NCBI GenBank assembly: GCA_964292495.1
Contig: CAXYVX010000001.1
Span: 1 to 63,300 of the forward strand
Direction of reading: 5' to 3'
Source: CAXYVX01 sp964292495
GTDB lineage: Bacteria > Patescibacteriota > Saccharimonadia > Saccharimonadales > Saccharimonadaceae
DNA length: 63,300 nucleotides
Shown here: piece after piece, positions 24,415 through 31,827 of the stretch
Numbering within the stretch: the first letter of the stretch is position 1
Layout: every line of letters begins with the position of its first letter
Made by a program: the position numbers and the translations under genes
Notes under the pieces: model-generated
What the model saw: only the letters and a program-made list of their open reading frames with translations
Database searches by the model: none
What the model was told of the DNA's origin: nothing

Positions 24415-26298
24415 TTATTTTTTCGCGATTGAGTGTGCGCGCAAAGCATTTAAGATGACCGTAACGTCAATCAGCTCTTGAAGTCCGGCGCCAACGATGG
24501 CCGGAATGAACCCAAACGCCGCGATCAATTCCAGGACTATACACAGCGCGATTCCAGACCAAACGGATTGCAGTGCAACGGAAATCGTCCGTTCGGAAAT
24601 TTTTCTCATTAAGACAACTTTTGACAGGTTGTCCAACATGATCACCGCGTCTGCGCTTTCGCTGGCGGCCGTGTTTCCGCGAGCGCCCATCGCGATTCCG
24701 ACATCTGATGCGGCAATAACCGGCGCGTCGTTAATTCCGTCGCCGACCATCGCCACAGAACCGTAAGTTTTTCGCAATCGTTTGATCTCCGCGACTTTAT
24801 CCTCAGGCAAGAGTTCCGCCCGGAAATCCAGCCCAATTTTTTTCGCGATTGCCGATGCGGTTGTTCGGTTATCCCCGGTCAACATCACGATTTCGCGAAA
24901 ACCAAGTTTTGAGAGATTTTTCACCGTTGATGAGCTTTCTTTGCGCAAGTGATCCGCAAAAATAATCCGCCCGGCCAGCTTTCCGTCCACTGCGACAAAC
25001 ATTGAAGTTTGGCTGTCATTTTCAGGGAGATTTTCGGTAATTTTATTCTGTTTCAAAAAGTCCAGCTGTCCGACGAGTATTTTTTTAGAGTCAACATTTG
25101 CGTAAATTCCTGAGCCGGTGATTTCGCGAACATTTTTCGCTGCGGACAACGAAATTTTTTGCTTTTTCGCGAAATTTAACAGGGAAGCGGCGAGAACGTG
25201 CGAACTTCCGCTTTCGGCGCTGGCTGCGAGTCTAACCAAATCTTTGGTGCTGAAACTTTTCGCGAAAACTTTGACATCTGTTATTTCAACTTCGCCTTTT
25301 GTTAAAGTTCCGGTTTTGTCAAACGCGATTGCGCGAGCGGTGCGGAATTTTTCAAGCACCGAGCCGTTTTTGACGATAATTCCGTTTTTGCTAGCGATTG
25401 ACATTCCGCTGATCAGCGCGATTGGCGCCGCGAGAATTAGTGGACACGGACTAGCCACGACCAAAACCTCCGCGAATCTGACAGGATCGCCGCTGATGAT
25501 CCAGGCAATTCCCGCGATCACATAAGATATCAGCGTGAACGGCACGGCGTAGCGGTCAGCGAGTCGCACAAACGGCGCTGGCTGGCTTTCGGCTTCGCGA
25601 ACGAGTTTGATGATTTTCGCATACTGCGAATCTTTTTCTTCGGCGGAAACCTTGATTTTGATCGCGCGGTTTCCGTTCAATGAGCCGGACATGACGCCGT
25701 CGCCCGGGTTTTTCAGAACAGGTATGCTTTCTCCGGTCAGCGATGATTCGTCAAATTCCGCGGATTCTTCCAGTAAAGATCCATCAACAGGGACAACTTC
25801 TCCGGCTTTGACTAAAAGAATGTCGCCAATTTTCGCTTCGGCAACTTTAATATCGCGAATTTCTTCTCCTATCACCAGATGCGCCACGTCTGGGACGCGT
25901 TTTAAAAGTGCGGTTAATTCGCGTTTTGCTCGCCCAGCCGCAAAATCTTCAAGAGTTTCGCCACCAGTCAACATCAGGACTATCACCAATGCAGCCCAAG
26001 TTTGACCGACCAAAATACACGCCACAATCGCCGTGATCGCCAAAATGTCAACGCCGTATTTGCCGCTGCGCAAAGTTTTCACCATGTCTGAAAACAGTAC
26101 AACAGCGATGAAAATTCCCCAAACCATGATTGCGATTTCGCCTGCGGTGAAGCTTGAAATTTCCATTTTTCGCGAAAATAGCGGAATATCGTTTCCCCAG
26201 CTCCCTGAAATTCCCGACCAAATCAGCGCAAATGCGCCAACAAAAATCGTGATCAAAAACTGCCAATAATTTTTTGCGAAATCTAATACTTTCTTCAT
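24415..26298 (-). CDS. P1B-type heavy-metal-transporting ATPase with SPC motif
   Basis: The 627-aa P-type ATPase has TGES in the actuator domain, the phosphorylation site DKTGTLTKG, the hinge MVGDGINDAPVIAASDVGIAMG, and a membrane metal site in VASPCPLILAAP. The SPC motif, rather than CPC, and the absence of an N-terminal metal-binding domain point to the P1B-4-like group (Co/Zn/Cd/Fe efflux in studied members). The metal cannot be fixed from sequence. SGSSHVLA stands where the SEHP locus is usual. AGGAGG before ATG 26298 indicates normal initiation. Confidence 0.92.
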   Translation of the reverse strand: MKKVLDFAKNYWQFLITIFVGAFALIWSGISGSWGNDIPLFSRKMEISSFTAGEIAIMVWGIFIAVVLFSDMVKTLRSGKYGVDILAITAIVACILVGQTWAALVIVLMLTGGETLEDFAAGRAKRELTALLKRVPDVAHLVIGEEIRDIKVAEAKIGDILLVKAGEVVPVDGSLLEESAEFDESSLTGESIPVLKNPGDGVMSGSLNGNRAIKIKVSAEEKDSQYAKIIKLVREAESQPAPFVRLADRYAVPFTLISYVIAGIAWIISGDPVRFAEVLVVASPCPLILAAPIALISGMSIASKNGIIVKNGSVLEKFRTARAIAFDKTGTLTKGEVEITDVKVFAKSFSTKDLVRLAASAESGSSHVLAASLLNFAKKQKISLSAAKNVREITGSGIYANVDSKKILVGQLDFLKQNKITENLPENDSQTSMFVAVDGKLAGRIIFADHLRKESSSTVKNLSKLGFREIVMLTGDNRTTASAIAKKIGLDFRAELLPEDKVAEIKRLRKTYGSVAMVGDGINDAPVIAASDVGIAMGARGNTAASESADAVIMLDNLSKVVLMRKISERTISVALQSVWSGIALCIVLELIAAFGFIPAIVGAGLQELIDVTVILNALRAHSIAKK

Positions 26299-26351
26299 TT
26301 TTCCTCCTGTTTTTTCTAAATCTTTATCAATTCTAGCAGATTTATTATAAA

Positions 26352-26360
26352 TGATATACT
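26352..26360 (+). promoter_or_regulatory. extended -10 of the methyltransferase gene, leaderless spacing
   Basis: TGA-TATACT ends 6 nt before ATG 26367. Confidence 0.65.
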
Positions 26361-26366
26361 GGCAAT

Positions 26367-27671
26367 ATGTTTTTATTTATTTTGGGGCGTCAACCAGAGA
26401 TCGGGACCGCAGAACTCGCGGCGGTTTTTGGGCGCGAGAATATTCGCGAAATTTCACGCAATATTGTGGCGGTTTCCGAAGAAAAAATTTTGGCGACTGC
26501 GGTTTCTGGCGCGAAAGATTTATCTGATCGCGAAAAGCAAAATCTAGTGTTTGACCGGCTTGGATCTGTGGTGAAAATCGCGCGGGTTTTCGCGAAAATT
26601 GCAGACAATAAAGATTTGAAACTAACAACTTTTGCAGATGAAATTTCGCGAAAATTCAGCGAAAACGGCGGAAAAATCACGCTCGGTTTTTCTAGCGAAA
26701 CGCGTGATTTATCGCCGCGAAATTTGGATGAAATTTCGCTGCAAGTTCGCAAAAATTTAGCCGCGCAAGACATCACTTTTCGCGAAATTTTCCGCGAAAA
26801 AGGCGAAAATAAACTGAATTCCGCTAGCGTTTTTCACAATAAATTGACTGGCGAAAGTTTGCGAAAAGCCGAAGTTATTTTTGCAGATTTCAATCACGAA
26901 TTTTTGCTTGCGGAAACGGTTTTTGTTCAAAATATCACCAGCTACACTTTTCGCGATCGCTCCCGCCCGAAACGAGATGCGAAAGTTGGCATGCTTCCGC
27001 CAAAACTCGCTCAAACCATCATCAATCTCGCGGTTGGTCAAGATGATATGCGCGGGAAAATTCTGCTGGATGCGTTTGTTGGAACAGGGGTGATTTTACA
27101 GGAAGCGGCGCTGATGGGCATGCGAGTTTACGGTTCTGACATTGAGCCGCGAATGATTGATTACACGCGCGAAAATTTGGATTGGGTTTCGCGAAAATTT
27201 GGGCGAGAATTTGCGCTGTCTGGCGCGGAACGTGATTTTCAGAGATTGCTTGAGGTTGGTTCTGCAACAGAGATGAAATGGAGTTTTTCAGACGAAACCT
27301 CAACGGATTCCGCCACAAAAAAAGACAAAGTTTTTCCTGATTTTGTAGCTGGCGAAACATATCTTGGGCGCGCATATGCAACGGAGCCGAGCGCTGAGAA
27401 TTTGCGCGAAAACATCGGCAACGTGAATAAAATTTTGACGGAATTTCTCAAAAATTTGCGTGGGCAAGCCACGGCGAAAACCGGGATTTGTTTGGCCGTT
27501 CCGGCTTGGTTTATCGCGAAAAATGGCCGCGAAAAAATAGTTCATTTACCTCTGTTGAAAGAGTTGGAAAACATGGGTTTTTCGCGAAGTTTTGAAGGGC
27601 TTGTTTACCACAGAGAAGGACAGATTGTCGGGCGCGAACTGCTGGTGTTGAGAAAAGGCAAAAACAAGTAA
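26367..27671 (+). CDS. THUMP/Trm11-like RNA N2-guanosine methyltransferase homologue
   Basis: The 434-aa protein resembles COG1041 enzymes that methylate tRNA G10. It has an N-terminal THUMP-like region, the linker SYTFRDRSRPKRDAKVG, a SAM-binding LLDAFVGTGVILQEAALMG, and GSDIEPRMIDYTRENLDW. The catalytic motif IV, DPPY in most N6/N2 methylases, is replaced by VAGETYLGRAY. An EpYLG-type variant is, from memory, seen in bacterial relatives, so activity is possible but not assured. The gene is dense in TTCGCGAA. Adding an RNA methyltransferase label is safer than naming the exact base. Confidence 0.75.
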   Translation: MFLFILGRQPEIGTAELAAVFGRENIREISRNIVAVSEEKILATAVSGAKDLSDREKQNLVFDRLGSVVKIARVFAKIADNKDLKLTTFADEISRKFSENGGKITLGFSSETRDLSPRNLDEISLQVRKNLAAQDITFREIFREKGENKLNSASVFHNKLTGESLRKAEVIFADFNHEFLLAETVFVQNITSYTFRDRSRPKRDAKVGMLPPKLAQTIINLAVGQDDMRGKILLDAFVGTGVILQEAALMGMRVYGSDIEPRMIDYTRENLDWVSRKFGREFALSGAERDFQRLLEVGSATEMKWSFSDETSTDSATKKDKVFPDFVAGETYLGRAYATEPSAENLRENIGNVNKILTEFLKNLRGQATAKTGICLAVPAWFIAKNGREKIVHLPLLKELENMGFSRSFEGLVYHREGQIVGRELLVLRKGKNK

Positions 27672-27692
27672 AACGCCGAATCGCCGAAAGAC

Positions 27693-27720
27693 TTGATTTT
27701 CGCGAAAAATTTGTTAAAAT
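27693..27720 (+). promoter_or_regulatory. rpmA promoter
   Basis: TTGATT (27693-27698) and an extended -10, TGT-TAAAAT (hexamer 27715-27720), are separated by 16 bp. The mRNA has a leader of about 80 nt. Confidence 0.7.
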
Positions 27721-27756
27721 AGAGTCAAATAATTTAATGATCTTCGGATTGGCGCG

Positions 27757-27792
27757 CTGATTGCCTTATCAGTCTCGGTCCGTCTGATCGAG
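27757..27792 (+). promoter_or_regulatory. two-hairpin leader of rpmA
   Basis: CTGAT/ATCAG (27757-27772) and CTCGGTC/GATCGAG (27774-27792, one G-U pair) lie just before AAGGAG. It may be an autoregulatory ribosomal-protein leader. Confidence 0.4.
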
Positions 27793-27806
27793 AAAAAGGA
27801 GTATAA

Positions 27807-28088
27807 ATGTCACACGTGAAAGCAGGCGGTACCGCCAAAAATATCCACAATAACGCCGGTCATCGTCTTGGTGTCAAGCGATTTGGTGGCCAGAAAGTTT
27901 GCCAAGGAGAAGTGATTGTTCGCCAGGTTGGCGCAACTAAAATTGCTGGCGCCGGCGCTTATATGAGCCGCAACTTCACCATCCACGCAGGTCGCGACGG
28001 AGTGGTGAAATTCATCACACGCAAGGTTCGCACCTTCACCGGGAAAACTGTCCCTCGCACAGAAGTTCAGATTGTGGACGCGGAGTAA
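27807..28088 (+). CDS. rpmA: 50S ribosomal protein bL27
   Basis: The 93-aa protein has the bL27 core GHRLGVKRFGGQKV followed by GEVIVRQVG and the HAGRDGVVKF end. The N-terminal tail that reaches the peptidyl-transferase centre (SHVKAGGTAKN) is close to standard, without the longer cleavable Firmicutes extension. AAGGAG lies 6-7 nt before ATG. No rplU is adjacent in this window. An efficient terminator follows. Confidence 0.96.
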   Translation: MSHVKAGGTAKNIHNNAGHRLGVKRFGGQKVCQGEVIVRQVGATKIAGAGAYMSRNFTIHAGRDGVVKFITRKVRTFTGKTVPRTEVQIVDAE

Positions 28089-28106
28089 TTCGCGAAAACT
28101 TGAGAC

Positions 28107-28131
28107 ACCGCCCTTAATTGGGCGGTTTTTC
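28107..28131 (+). terminator. rpmA terminator
   Basis: A 7-bp perfect stem, ACCGCCC / GGGCGGT, has loop TTAATT and a T tract. Confidence 0.88.
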
Positions 28132-28272
28132 TTCTGTGAAAAGTTTTTCCACACCACGTTGTTGAAATCACAATTGTAAAACATTGTGTAGTTAAAATAT
28201 CTGTACTAAACTGATTATGTATATTATTATATAAAAACAAAGATTTAAATTGAGCCAAAGGAGACAAGCCCA

Positions 28273-28320
28273 ATGAAAAACCTATCTATTAGCTTAAAAT
28301 CGCGTGGTCGGAAAAAATGA
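28273..28320 (+). other. 15-codon frame encoding the n-region of the split signal peptide
   Basis: AAAGGAG followed by ATG 28273 begins MKNLSISLKSRGRKK and then TGA, which overlaps ATG 28317 (ATGA). Its basic, signal-like sequence joins perfectly to the hydrophobic stretch encoded from 28317 if one A is added to the A6 run at 28312-28317. It is either the 5' end of the surface-protein gene switched out of frame, or an upstream peptide allowing reinitiation. Confidence 0.65.
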
Positions 28321-29753
28321 TCACAGGAGCAATCCTGCTCTCGGCTTCTTTATTAGCTCTTGGAGCCTCTTTTATTTTTGCGAAAACACCGAACGCGAAC
28401 GCAGAATCTTCCTCGGATATTGTCATCCGTATCACAAATCAAGGTGATGGAGCAATAAATGATATTTGGGACTCGCCGGTTAATTACAGTAGTAGCAACC
28501 CAGGGTGTTTGGCGTCTGGCACGCTCAATGCTCAAGCGTCAGTTGATCTGGGAAACTGTGCGGTCGGCGACACAATTACCATTTCTGAGAGCGTTCCAGG
28601 CGTGAGTTTTAGGCAGTGGAACGGTAATAACTATAACCCATTATTTAGTAGTAATAATAATGTTAAGGCGGTTATTGACTCCATGCCGGCAATGAACGCA
28701 TTCACCACTGACAGCACCGGGGAGACAGCAGGAGACAACTTCTTTTCCAAATTCAACTATAATGGCGCCCTCACCTCATTCCCAGCGGGCTCATTTGACA
28801 CGAGCAACATCACAACAGTGGGCAACTATTTTTTCGCGAGTTTCAACAGCTACGGCGCTCTCACTTCACTCCCAGCCGGCTCCTTTGATACCAGTAAAAT
28901 CACAGCATTAGGAGACTTTTTCTTTTCCTTTTTTAACGACTCCGGCGCCCTCACTTCACTCCCAGCTGGTTCATTTGACACCAGCAACATCACAACAGCG
29001 GGTAACTATTCCTTCAATAGTTTTAACTCCTTCGGCGCCCTCACTTCGCTCCCGCTTGGTTCTTTTGACACTAGTAAAATTACAACAGCAGGCAACAATT
29101 TCTTCAATGGTTTTAACTCCTACGGCGCCCTCACCTCACTCCCGGCCGGTTCCTTTAATACTAGTAAAATCACAACAGTAGGAGACGGTTTCTTTAATAG
29201 CTTCAACTCCTCCGGCACCCTCACCTCGCTCCCAGCCGGCTCATTTGACACCAGTAAAATTACGACGCCAGGCGACAATTTCTTCCATAGTTTTAACTCC
29301 GATAACGGCAAACTTGTAAAATCCAACACCGGCATCCCGATCAAAAACGTTTCCTCGAATCCAGTTGATTTCCAATCATGGAACGGCGCTTCATCGGACA
29401 CGAACACGGTCAATTCTGGCGACACCTTTGAATTCTACGCAGTAAACGCATGGAACTACACAATTAACGCAGACAGTGGCAACCTCACCGGTGGAACAGT
29501 TATCGGCGTAATAGACGAAGGCACTCTCGTCCAGCTCCCAACCACCGCTACCCGCGAAGGCTACACTTTCGCCGGATTCACATCAAGCGCGTGGACTGGA
29601 ACCAAAAACCTCGGTGAAACGTTTACTTTAACAGGCGACACAGAAATCACCGCAACTTGGACCAAAAACGCTGATCCTGCGCCAAATCCAACACCAAACC
29701 CAGACAACGGCGGTCAAACACCAGCCGCACCAAACACGGGGTTCCGCAAATAA
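28317..29753 (+). CDS. secreted repeat-rich surface protein with PNTGF end, signal peptide split by frameshift
   Basis: The 478-aa frame starts with the hydrophobic part of a signal peptide (AILLSASLLALGASFIFA, cleaved near ANA-E). Next comes a domain of about 100 residues, then six tandem 30-residue repeats (GALTSLPAGSFDTSKITT type, BspA/DUF285-like rhythm). A List/InlB-type beta-repeat follows (EGYTFAGFTSSAWTG and onwards to EITATWTKN), then a Pro-rich linker. The last residues, APNTGFRK, stop exactly where a sorting signal would continue into a membrane helix, as it does at 6663. So this copy is likely released or held non-covalently, unless the end is also frameshifted. The gene lacks TTCGCGAA. 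Adhesion or host contact is the likely role. Confidence 0.8.
   Translation: MITGAILLSASLLALGASFIFAKTPNANAESSSDIVIRITNQGDGAINDIWDSPVNYSSSNPGCLASGTLNAQASVDLGNCAVGDTITISESVPGVSFRQWNGNNYNPLFSSNNNVKAVIDSMPAMNAFTTDSTGETAGDNFFSKFNYNGALTSFPAGSFDTSNITTVGNYFFASFNSYGALTSLPAGSFDTSKITALGDFFFSFFNDSGALTSLPAGSFDTSNITTAGNYSFNSFNSFGALTSLPLGSFDTSKITTAGNNFFNGFNSYGALTSLPAGSFNTSKITTVGDGFFNSFNSSGTLTSLPAGSFDTSKITTPGDNFFHSFNSDNGKLVKSNTGIPIKNVSSNPVDFQSWNGASSDTNTVNSGDTFEFYAVNAWNYTINADSGNLTGGTVIGVIDEGTLVQLPTTATREGYTFAGFTSSAWTGTKNLGETFTLTGDTEITATWTKNADPAPNPTPNPDNGGQTPAAPNTGFRK
28764..29303 (+). repeat. six tandem 90-bp coding repeats
   Basis: Six 30-residue units in perfect register each begin G(A/T)LTS(L/F)P. The nucleotide copies are similar enough to recombine and change repeat number. 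Confidence 0.9.
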
Positions 29754-29795
29754 TTTTATTTGAGCTGAGAAATAGATAGTTTCGCGAAAAACTTG

Positions 29796-29801
29796 TATAC
29801 T
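29796..29801 (+). promoter_or_regulatory. -10 box of ruvB, leaderless spacing
   Basis: TATACT ends 6 nt before ATG 29808, which decides the start codon. Confidence 0.65.
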
Positions 29802-29807
29802 GTTTAT

Positions 29808-30827
29808 ATGCCTATCAAAAATCTTGAAAACGATGAAAAAACGCGAATTGTGAGCGCCGACTTTTCAGAGTATTCCGACGAAAATGAAACAAATCTTCGC
29901 CCGCAAACTTTCTCGGAATATATTGGCCAGCCGCGTTTGAAGCAGAATTTGGCGCTGGCGATTGAGGCTGCGAAGAAGCGCGGGGAGGCGATTGATCATG
30001 TGCTTTTATATGGTCCTCCTGGGTTGGGAAAAACCACGATGGCGGGCGTGATTGCGAATGAAATGGGCGCAAATCTGAAAGTTACATCTGGTCCAGCGAT
30101 CAAAAAATCCGGAGATCTCGCGATGCTTTTGACGAATCTTGAAGACGGCGACGTGCTTTTTATTGACGAAATTCACCGCTTGAACACGGCAATTGAAGAG
30201 GTTTTATACTCGGCGATGGAGGATTATAAATTGGATATTATCATCGGTGAAGGGCCAAGCGCGAAAAGTGTGCGACTGGATTTGCCCCGTTTCACAGTGA
30301 TTGGCGCGACAACGCGGACGGGGAGTTTGGCGGCGCCGTTGCGAGACCGTTTTGGGCACGTTTTTCGCCTGGAATTCTACAGTGACGACGAAATTCGCGA
30401 AATTATTGAACGCTCAGCCGGGATTTTGAAAACGGATATTTCGCGAAAATCGGCGGAAATTATTGCTGAACGATCACGAAAAACTCCGCGTATTGCGAAC
30501 AGATTATTAAAGAGAGTCAGGGATTTTGCGGAAGTCAAAAGCAATGGAAAAATTGACCAAGAAACCGCCGTTGAATCCATGAAAATGATGGAAATTGACG
30601 CGCTCGGGCTGGATCCAGCAGACCGCGAAATGCTCGCAAAAATGCGCGAAAATTACGGAGAAAAACCAGTTGGAATCGCCACAATTGCAGCGCTCACCGG
30701 AGATGAGATCTCTACGCTTGAAGATTTTATTGAGCCGTATTTGCTTCAGATCGGGTTTTTGATCAAGACACCACGCGGACGGCAAATTTCGCGAAAAGCT
30801 GTGGAATTTTTGGAGCGCAGAAAGTGA
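29808..30827 (+). CDS. ruvB: Holliday junction helicase RuvB
   Basis: This 339-aa AAA+ motor drives branch migration with RuvA. It has LRPQTFSEYIGQPRLKQNL, Walker A GPPGLGKTT, Walker B VLFIDEIHRLN, sensor 1 GATTRTG, the arginine finger region RDRFG and a C-terminal winged helix with RGRQISRKA. The frame is open back to 29793, but the -10 box occupies that stretch, so ATG 29808 is chosen. It overlaps the next gene by 4 nt. RuvA and RuvC are not in the window. Confidence 0.97.
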   Translation: MPIKNLENDEKTRIVSADFSEYSDENETNLRPQTFSEYIGQPRLKQNLALAIEAAKKRGEAIDHVLLYGPPGLGKTTMAGVIANEMGANLKVTSGPAIKKSGDLAMLLTNLEDGDVLFIDEIHRLNTAIEEVLYSAMEDYKLDIIIGEGPSAKSVRLDLPRFTVIGATTRTGSLAAPLRDRFGHVFRLEFYSDDEIREIIERSAGILKTDISRKSAEIIAERSRKTPRIANRLLKRVRDFAEVKSNGKIDQETAVESMKMMEIDALGLDPADREMLAKMRENYGEKPVGIATIAALTGDEISTLEDFIEPYLLQIGFLIKTPRGRQISRKAVEFLERRK

Positions 30828-31453
30828 TAGAAGTTGAGAAATATTTGCGGAAATTCCCGAGTGATCAAGATCAAATTTCGCTTTCTGAATTACGAATTAT
30901 TTTGAAGGAATTTGCGAAAAATTTGGATGAAAAAGTACTTGGAGATGTGGTTGAATTCGGGTGCTATAAAGGTGAAACTAGCGAATTTTTCTTTGAAATT
31001 TTACGCGATGAAAAATCACAAAAAAACTTATGGCTTTACGATTCTTTTGAAGGTCTTCCGCAAAAAACAAGAGAAGATTTTTCAATTATTGGTGTGGATT
31101 TTAAGAAGGGAGAACTTTTTGCGGCTAAGGCAAAAATTGAGGAAAAATTTGCGAAAATTGGCGCAAAAAACGTGCGAATTGTAAAAGGATTTTTCGCGGA
31201 AATTGCCGACCGAAAAGTCCCAAATGAAATCTGTTTTGCATTTTTTGACGGCGATTTTTACGCGTCAATTCGCGATTCCTTCGCGAAATGCGAGAAAAAA
31301 TTCGCGAGCAAAGCGACGATAATTGTTGACGATTACAGCAATGAAAAACTGCCGGGAGCAAAGAAAGCTGTTGACGAATGGTGTGAAAAAAACGCGAAAA
31401 AAATTGAAAACTTTCGCGAAGAAAAATCATTGGCGATCATCAACTTGAAGTGA
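30824..31453 (+). CDS. TylF/MycF-like SAM-dependent methyltransferase
   Basis: The 209-aa class I methyltransferase has VVEFGCYKGETSEFF as the SAM-binding loop, LWLYDSFEGLPQ, and FAFFDGDFYASI with the metal/substrate Asp pair, followed by IIVDDYSNEKLPGAKKAVDEW. This is the pattern of the TylF/macrocin O-methyltransferase family. A sugar or small-molecule hydroxyl is the likely substrate, perhaps for surface glycans. It starts with GTG, overlapping ruvB by 4 nt, so the two are translationally coupled despite unrelated roles. Confidence 0.8.
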   Translation: MIEVEKYLRKFPSDQDQISLSELRIILKEFAKNLDEKVLGDVVEFGCYKGETSEFFFEILRDEKSQKNLWLYDSFEGLPQKTREDFSIIGVDFKKGELFAAKAKIEEKFAKIGAKNVRIVKGFFAEIADRKVPNEICFAFFDGDFYASIRDSFAKCEKKFASKATIIVDDYSNEKLPGAKKAVDEWCEKNAKKIENFREEKSLAIINLK

Positions 31454-31502
31454 AATAACAGATTAAAAATTGATTTTTCCACAGGAATTTTGCGAAAAAG
31501 TC

Positions 31503-31531
31503 TTGACATAAAAAGTATGAAAAGTTATACT
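31503..31531 (+). promoter_or_regulatory. sigma-70 promoter with embedded inverted repeat, leaderless spacing
   Basis: TTGACA (31503-31508) and TATACT (31526-31531) are separated by 17 bp, and the -10 ends 6 nt before ATG 31538. AAGTAT and ATACTT arms, 8 nt apart, overlap the spacer and -10, which suggests a repressor site, perhaps for the AbrB-like product itself. Confidence 0.75.
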
Positions 31532-31537
31532 TCTTGC

Positions 31538-31816
31538 ATGTCAAAAAAAGATTTTGATTTTCGAGTGTTCGGCGTCGTAAAGATGGGCGAGAAGGGCCAA
31601 TTGGTCATTCCTGCCAACGCGCGAGAAGAGATCGGCATTCGCCCAGGAAGCGAAGTTGTGATGTTTGGTAGTTGCAAGAAAAAAGTTCTTGCTGGAATGC
31701 GCGAAGAAGATTTTCGCGAATTTCTGTCTAAATTCGGTGAAAAAATCGGAGAAGCGGCGGAAGATTTCGCGAAAAATACCGACGGCAAAAAATCGGAAAT
31801 TAAAATCAATAAATAG
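31538..31816 (+). CDS. AbrB/MazE-type (SpoVT-AbrB) DNA-binding regulator
   Basis: The 92-aa protein has a swapped-hairpin domain: VVKMGEKGQLVIPANAREEI followed by GIRPGSEVVMFG, the classic SpoVT/AbrB core. A C-terminal acidic helix carries the rest. The start is ATG 31538, not the longer frame at 31490, because the promoter covers that stretch. It lies 11 nt before an MFS exporter gene, so it probably controls its own operon and hence drug or metabolite efflux. No toxin gene accompanies it. Confidence 0.88.
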   Translation: MSKKDFDFRVFGVVKMGEKGQLVIPANAREEIGIRPGSEVVMFGSCKKKVLAGMREEDFREFLSKFGEKIGEAAEDFAKNTDGKKSEIKINK

Positions 31817-31827
31817 GAAGGATTAAG

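Noticed and set aside
24369..24449. N-terminal extension of the ABC exporter to 24449
   Set aside because: The promoter -10 lies within it, and the extension overlaps the end of the P-type ATPase gene with a non-signal-like sequence.
28764..29303. Non-coding minisatellite
   Set aside because: The 90-bp units keep the reading frame and conserve protein residues more than third positions, so they are coding repeats.
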